A DNA stretch of 6,948 nt, from the NCBI GenBank assembly GCA_964540445.1, contig CAZIMF010000049.1, positions 1 through 6,948 on the forward strand, written 5' to 3'. The DNA comes from JALQXV01 sp964540445. Lineage in GTDB: Bacteria; Patescibacteriota; Saccharimonadia; Saccharimonadales; 2-12-FULL-41-12. This document shows, one piece after another, positions 5,188 to 6,948 of the stretch. The notes beneath the pieces were generated by a model. That model was not told the origin of the DNA, searched no databases, and saw only the letters and a list, made by a program, of their open reading frames with translations. How positions within the stretch are numbered: the first letter of the stretch is position 1; each line of letters opens with the position of its first letter. Made by a program: the position numbers and the translations under genes.

Positions 5188-6631
5188 AATTTCTAACCTT
5201 TATGCTAGCACGTAACTGGGCGTAAAGCGATGGATCTGCTTCGGCGACTTGTCCAAGCCATGCCCCTAAAACCTCGAGTGCGTTCTCGAAGCTCATAGGT
5301 CGGGCCGGTACTGGTTCTGGCAGTAGCTGCATATGATTTAGGGTGTAGTCAATTTCCTTGTATAAGATTGAGTGGATGAGAGCAAGATCTTCGCCGCTAC
5401 GAGCAAACTGACGAATAACTTGGACATACATGCGGCTGGCACGAAGCGTAGCTGCTGACTCGGTATTTATTCGTAGGCCATAACGATTGCCGTTATTAAC
5501 GAGGAGTATGAAAACACGCAGGAGCCCACCAGTTGAAACAAGCTCAGGATTCTTGCCTGTATGATCGATATGCTTAATGAATTCGGCGGTTGTTGTGCTG
5601 CTTATTTTATTAAAGATACTACCGGATGCACCATGCCGTTCGATTGCAGCTATGGCTTGTGCCAAATTATTATCAAAAAATCGAAGCATGGTAATCATCA
5701 TGTCGCCAGCGTTAAAACTGCCATCGTAACAGGTTTTATAAATCTTTAACATGTTGAAAAACGCGTGTTTATCAGCTGGGGTTGTCGCCACAATGCCAAA
5801 ATCTATTAGGCCGACTTTATTGCCTTCTAGGAACTTAATGTTACCAGGATGCGGATCGCCCAGCATAAACTCAGACCACAGGCTGGCGTGAACTATTTCT
5901 TTACCAACTAGTTCAAGTTGCCACCAAAAATCTGAACCAATCCGCTCTTTTGTAAGGGCAGAAGCGTCTTTTCCGGCTGTATGTTCTTTAAGAAGTTTTG
6001 CAAGTGATATGCCACCGATGTAATCTTGGGTAATAATATGCCGGGTACAAAGCTGATCGTAGATCCGGGGCACCACAATATCAGGGTTAGTACTAAAATA
6101 ATTATAAAACCATTTAGTGGTGCGCGCCTCTTGAATATAGTCAGTTTCACGCTTGGTGATTTCGATAAACTCATCAAAAAGCATGGCAAAGTCGAGGTAA
6201 CTAGAAAACTTAGAAAACTTAACAAGTTTCATAAGACGAGCCAGCATTTTTAAATCACCGTCCAGATTAGCCACGATGCTTGGTTTGAGGACTTTAATGG
6301 CAACCTGCCGGTCATCGTGCAGTGTTGCGCGGTACACCTGACCAAATGAACCAGCTGCAAACGGCTGCGGTTCTATGGTTTTAAAATACGCACTATCTTC
6401 TTGCCCCAATTCTTTAAGGAGCAGCTGGGTAATGTCTAATTCGTCGTAAACAACTTCTTCGAAAACTGACAATTCTCCAGGCCCAGCCCAGCCTTTCATG
6501 AAAGGAGCATTAACAACCATTCCTTGTAAGAACTTTAGATAGACACCACCCAGCTCTGAAAATGTAGTAAAAAGATTTCGCTTAAAAGTTGCATTGTTGC
6601 TGGAATTTTTAACTATTCTGTTTTTAAGCAA
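5180..6631 (-). CDS. ABC1/ADCK/UbiB-like atypical kinase (non-AUG start)
   Basis: This member of the ABC1 atypical kinase family has 483 residues from a TTG codon at 6631. The order of motifs is: a KxGQ-like element, LGGVYLKFLQG (27-37), where the Gly is Leu35; an A-rich loop, PFAAGSFGQVYRA (90-102), with AAGS for AAAS; VAIKVLKP with Lys113; E162-T-D164-Y..EA, the ExD motif; GDPHPGN with Asp259 and Asn264; and GLIDFG with Asp277. The nucleotide-binding set is thus complete. Canonical UbiB proteins are longer and end in two transmembrane helices, but this C-terminus (residues 430-483) is soluble. UbiB homologs support quinone or lipid metabolism, but the role here is unknown. The start is unclear. 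The frame is open back to the TAA of the upstream small gene (6682-6680), and no ATG or GTG exists there. The first ATG (Met38) would remove the KxGQ element. TTG 6631 has no Shine-Dalgarno. ATC 6676 or ATT 6652/6649 are alternatives. Confidence 0.88.
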   Translation of the reverse strand: MLKNRIVKNSSNNATFKRNLFTTFSELGGVYLKFLQGMVVNAPFMKGWAGPGELSVFEEVVYDELDITQLLLKELGQEDSAYFKTIEPQPFAAGSFGQVYRATLHDDRQVAIKVLKPSIVANLDGDLKMLARLMKLVKFSKFSSYLDFAMLFDEFIEITKRETDYIQEARTTKWFYNYFSTNPDIVVPRIYDQLCTRHIITQDYIGGISLAKLLKEHTAGKDASALTKERIGSDFWWQLELVGKEIVHASLWSEFMLGDPHPGNIKFLEGNKVGLIDFGIVATTPADKHAFFNMLKIYKTCYDGSFNAGDMMITMLRFFDNNLAQAIAAIERHGASGSIFNKISSTTTAEFIKHIDHTGKNPELVSTGGLLRVFILLVNNGNRYGLRINTESAATLRASRMYVQVIRQFARSGEDLALIHSILYKEIDYTLNHMQLLPEPVPARPMSFENALEVLGAWLGQVAEADPSLYAQLRASIKVRNYV

Positions 6632-6679
6632 TTGCCAGCAGAGCTTAATAATGGGGAGGTTGCGCGAAAAGGCGATAGC

Positions 6680-6835
6680 TTATGTCCTCTTAAAACCAAT
6701 TATAAATAAGATGCCTGTCATTGTAACGGCTAATAATTGTGCAGTCACGACGCTAAAGTTTGGTACAGAAGAAACCATAATAATAACCGCTATCCAAATA
6801 GCCACGATGCTTATGAACACAAAAGCATATCTCAT
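6680..6835 (-). CDS. 51-residue two-helix membrane protein upstream of the UbiB-like gene
   Basis: The minus-strand frame starts at ATG 6835-6833 and ends at TAA 6682-6680. It gives a short RY opening, a helix at 4-21 (FVFISIVAIWIAVIIMV in its core), a SSVPN turn, a second helix at about 29-46, and a GFKRT tail. No good Shine-Dalgarno precedes the ATG. Support comes from its position as first gene of the operon, the positive-inside pattern, and its gapless similarity to the 61-residue protein on the other side of the kinase. It is in the same frame as the kinase and is separated from it by this single TAA. An 82-codon frame on the opposite strand (6594-6842) is also hydrophobic, but it runs across the kinase start and is less convincing. 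Function is unknown, and membrane partner of the kinase is inferred. Confidence 0.6.
   Translation of the reverse strand: MRYAFVFISIVAIWIAVIIMVSSVPNFSVVTAQLLAVTMTGILFIIGFKRT
6685..6691 (-). promoter_or_regulatory. Shine-Dalgarno-like site before the UbiB-like frame
   Basis: On the minus strand AAGAGGA lies within the last codons of the 51-residue gene. It is the only strong Shine-Dalgarno near the kinase start. It sits 8 nt before an in-frame ATC (6676) and far from the TTG at 6631, which suggests the real start may be a rare codon close to the upstream stop. Confidence 0.4.
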
Positions 6836-6864
6836 GCCATAACTTTATCAGAGAACAATCAGAG

Positions 6865-6893
6865 TAGCCAGTCGATTCTTTGTCCGTTATACT
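6865..6893 (+). promoter_or_regulatory. Probable promoter of tRNA-Cys
   Basis: TAGCCA (6865-6870, 4/6) and TATACT (6888-6893, 5/6) are 17 nt apart and place transcription start about 14 nt before the tRNA. The same bases read TATAAC on the minus strand (6891-6886), so the divergent small-protein operon may share this region, but no good minus-strand -35 is visible. Confidence 0.55.
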
Positions 6894-6913
6894 GATGAAA
6901 GCTTATGATATAA

Positions 6914-6948
6914 GGCACCTTGGCGGAGTGGTTACGCAGAGGTCTGCA
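6914..6948 (+). tRNA. tRNA-Cys (anticodon GCA), 3' truncated by the window edge
   Basis: The first 35 nt of a tRNA are present. They comprise the acceptor 5' strand GGCACCT (6914-6920), a D arm closing GCG (6923-6925) with CGC (6935-6937) around a GGTTA-containing loop, A6938, the anticodon stem 5' strand GAGGT (6939-6943), then C, T and GCA at 6946-6948. T at position 33 followed by GCA identifies cysteine. The acceptor and T arms lie outside the window, so the pairing cannot be verified. Confidence 0.8.

Noticed and set aside
6594..6842. 82-codon plus-strand frame at the right end
   Set aside because: It is antisense to both the kinase N-terminus and the 51-residue gene. Its hydrophobicity follows from the opposite strand, and it has no operon partner or resemblance to its neighbours.
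1..6948. CRISPR array, insertion sequence, integrase or att site next to the tRNA genes
   Set aside because: I found no spaced direct repeats, no transposase or recombinase motifs, and no repeated copy of a tRNA 3' end downstream of tRNA-Leu.

Overview
The window looks like part of a Candidatus Saccharibacteria (TM7) or other Patescibacteria chromosome. The clues are AT-leaning compact genes with ATGA start/stop overlaps, many small membrane proteins, and a 210-residue one-pass protein whose C-terminal domain I recall as a common Patescibacteria hypothetical family. UGA is used as a normal stop, for example at 1848-1850 and 2955-2957, which argues against the UGA-to-glycine recoded CPR lineages. 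The lineage is inferred from recognition alone.

Left part (1-3334, + strand). A multi-pass membrane protein runs in from the left edge. After a short gap with a candidate promoter comes a tightly packed run: the one-pass coiled-coil protein, a YbaK/ProX-like aminoacyl-tRNA editing-domain protein, a 21-codon stump that looks like the truncated start of a pyridoxamine 5'-phosphate oxidase-fold gene, a short doubtful ORF, a nitrilase-superfamily amidohydrolase and a cupin. Several of these genes overlap or nearly touch, so at least parts of the run are probably translationally coupled.

Middle part (3335-4992, + strand). A complete tRNA-Leu(CAG) with encoded CCA has its own candidate promoter and a clear intrinsic terminator. 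It is followed by a single-gene unit for a DHA2-type MFS exporter. The likely -35 box of that unit lies inside a perfect 7+5+7 inverted repeat, which fits a repressor-controlled efflux pump. No regulator gene is in the window.

Right part (5002-6835, - strand, convergent with the exporter). Three genes form an apparent operon: a 51-residue two-helix membrane protein, an ABC1/UbiB-like atypical kinase, and a 61-residue two-helix membrane protein whose start overlaps the kinase stop by 8 nt. The two small proteins align without gaps and may be paralogs. The kinase lacks the C-terminal transmembrane hairpin of classical UbiB, so the small proteins may supply the membrane anchor. This is the most interesting part of the window. 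The 51-residue gene and the kinase are in the same frame, separated by one TAA, and the kinase has no ATG that keeps its N-terminal motif.

The right edge holds the first 35 nt of a tRNA-Cys(GCA) with a good promoter. I see no IS element, CRISPR array, phage gene, origin or rRNA, and no gene-free stretch longer than about 170 bases.
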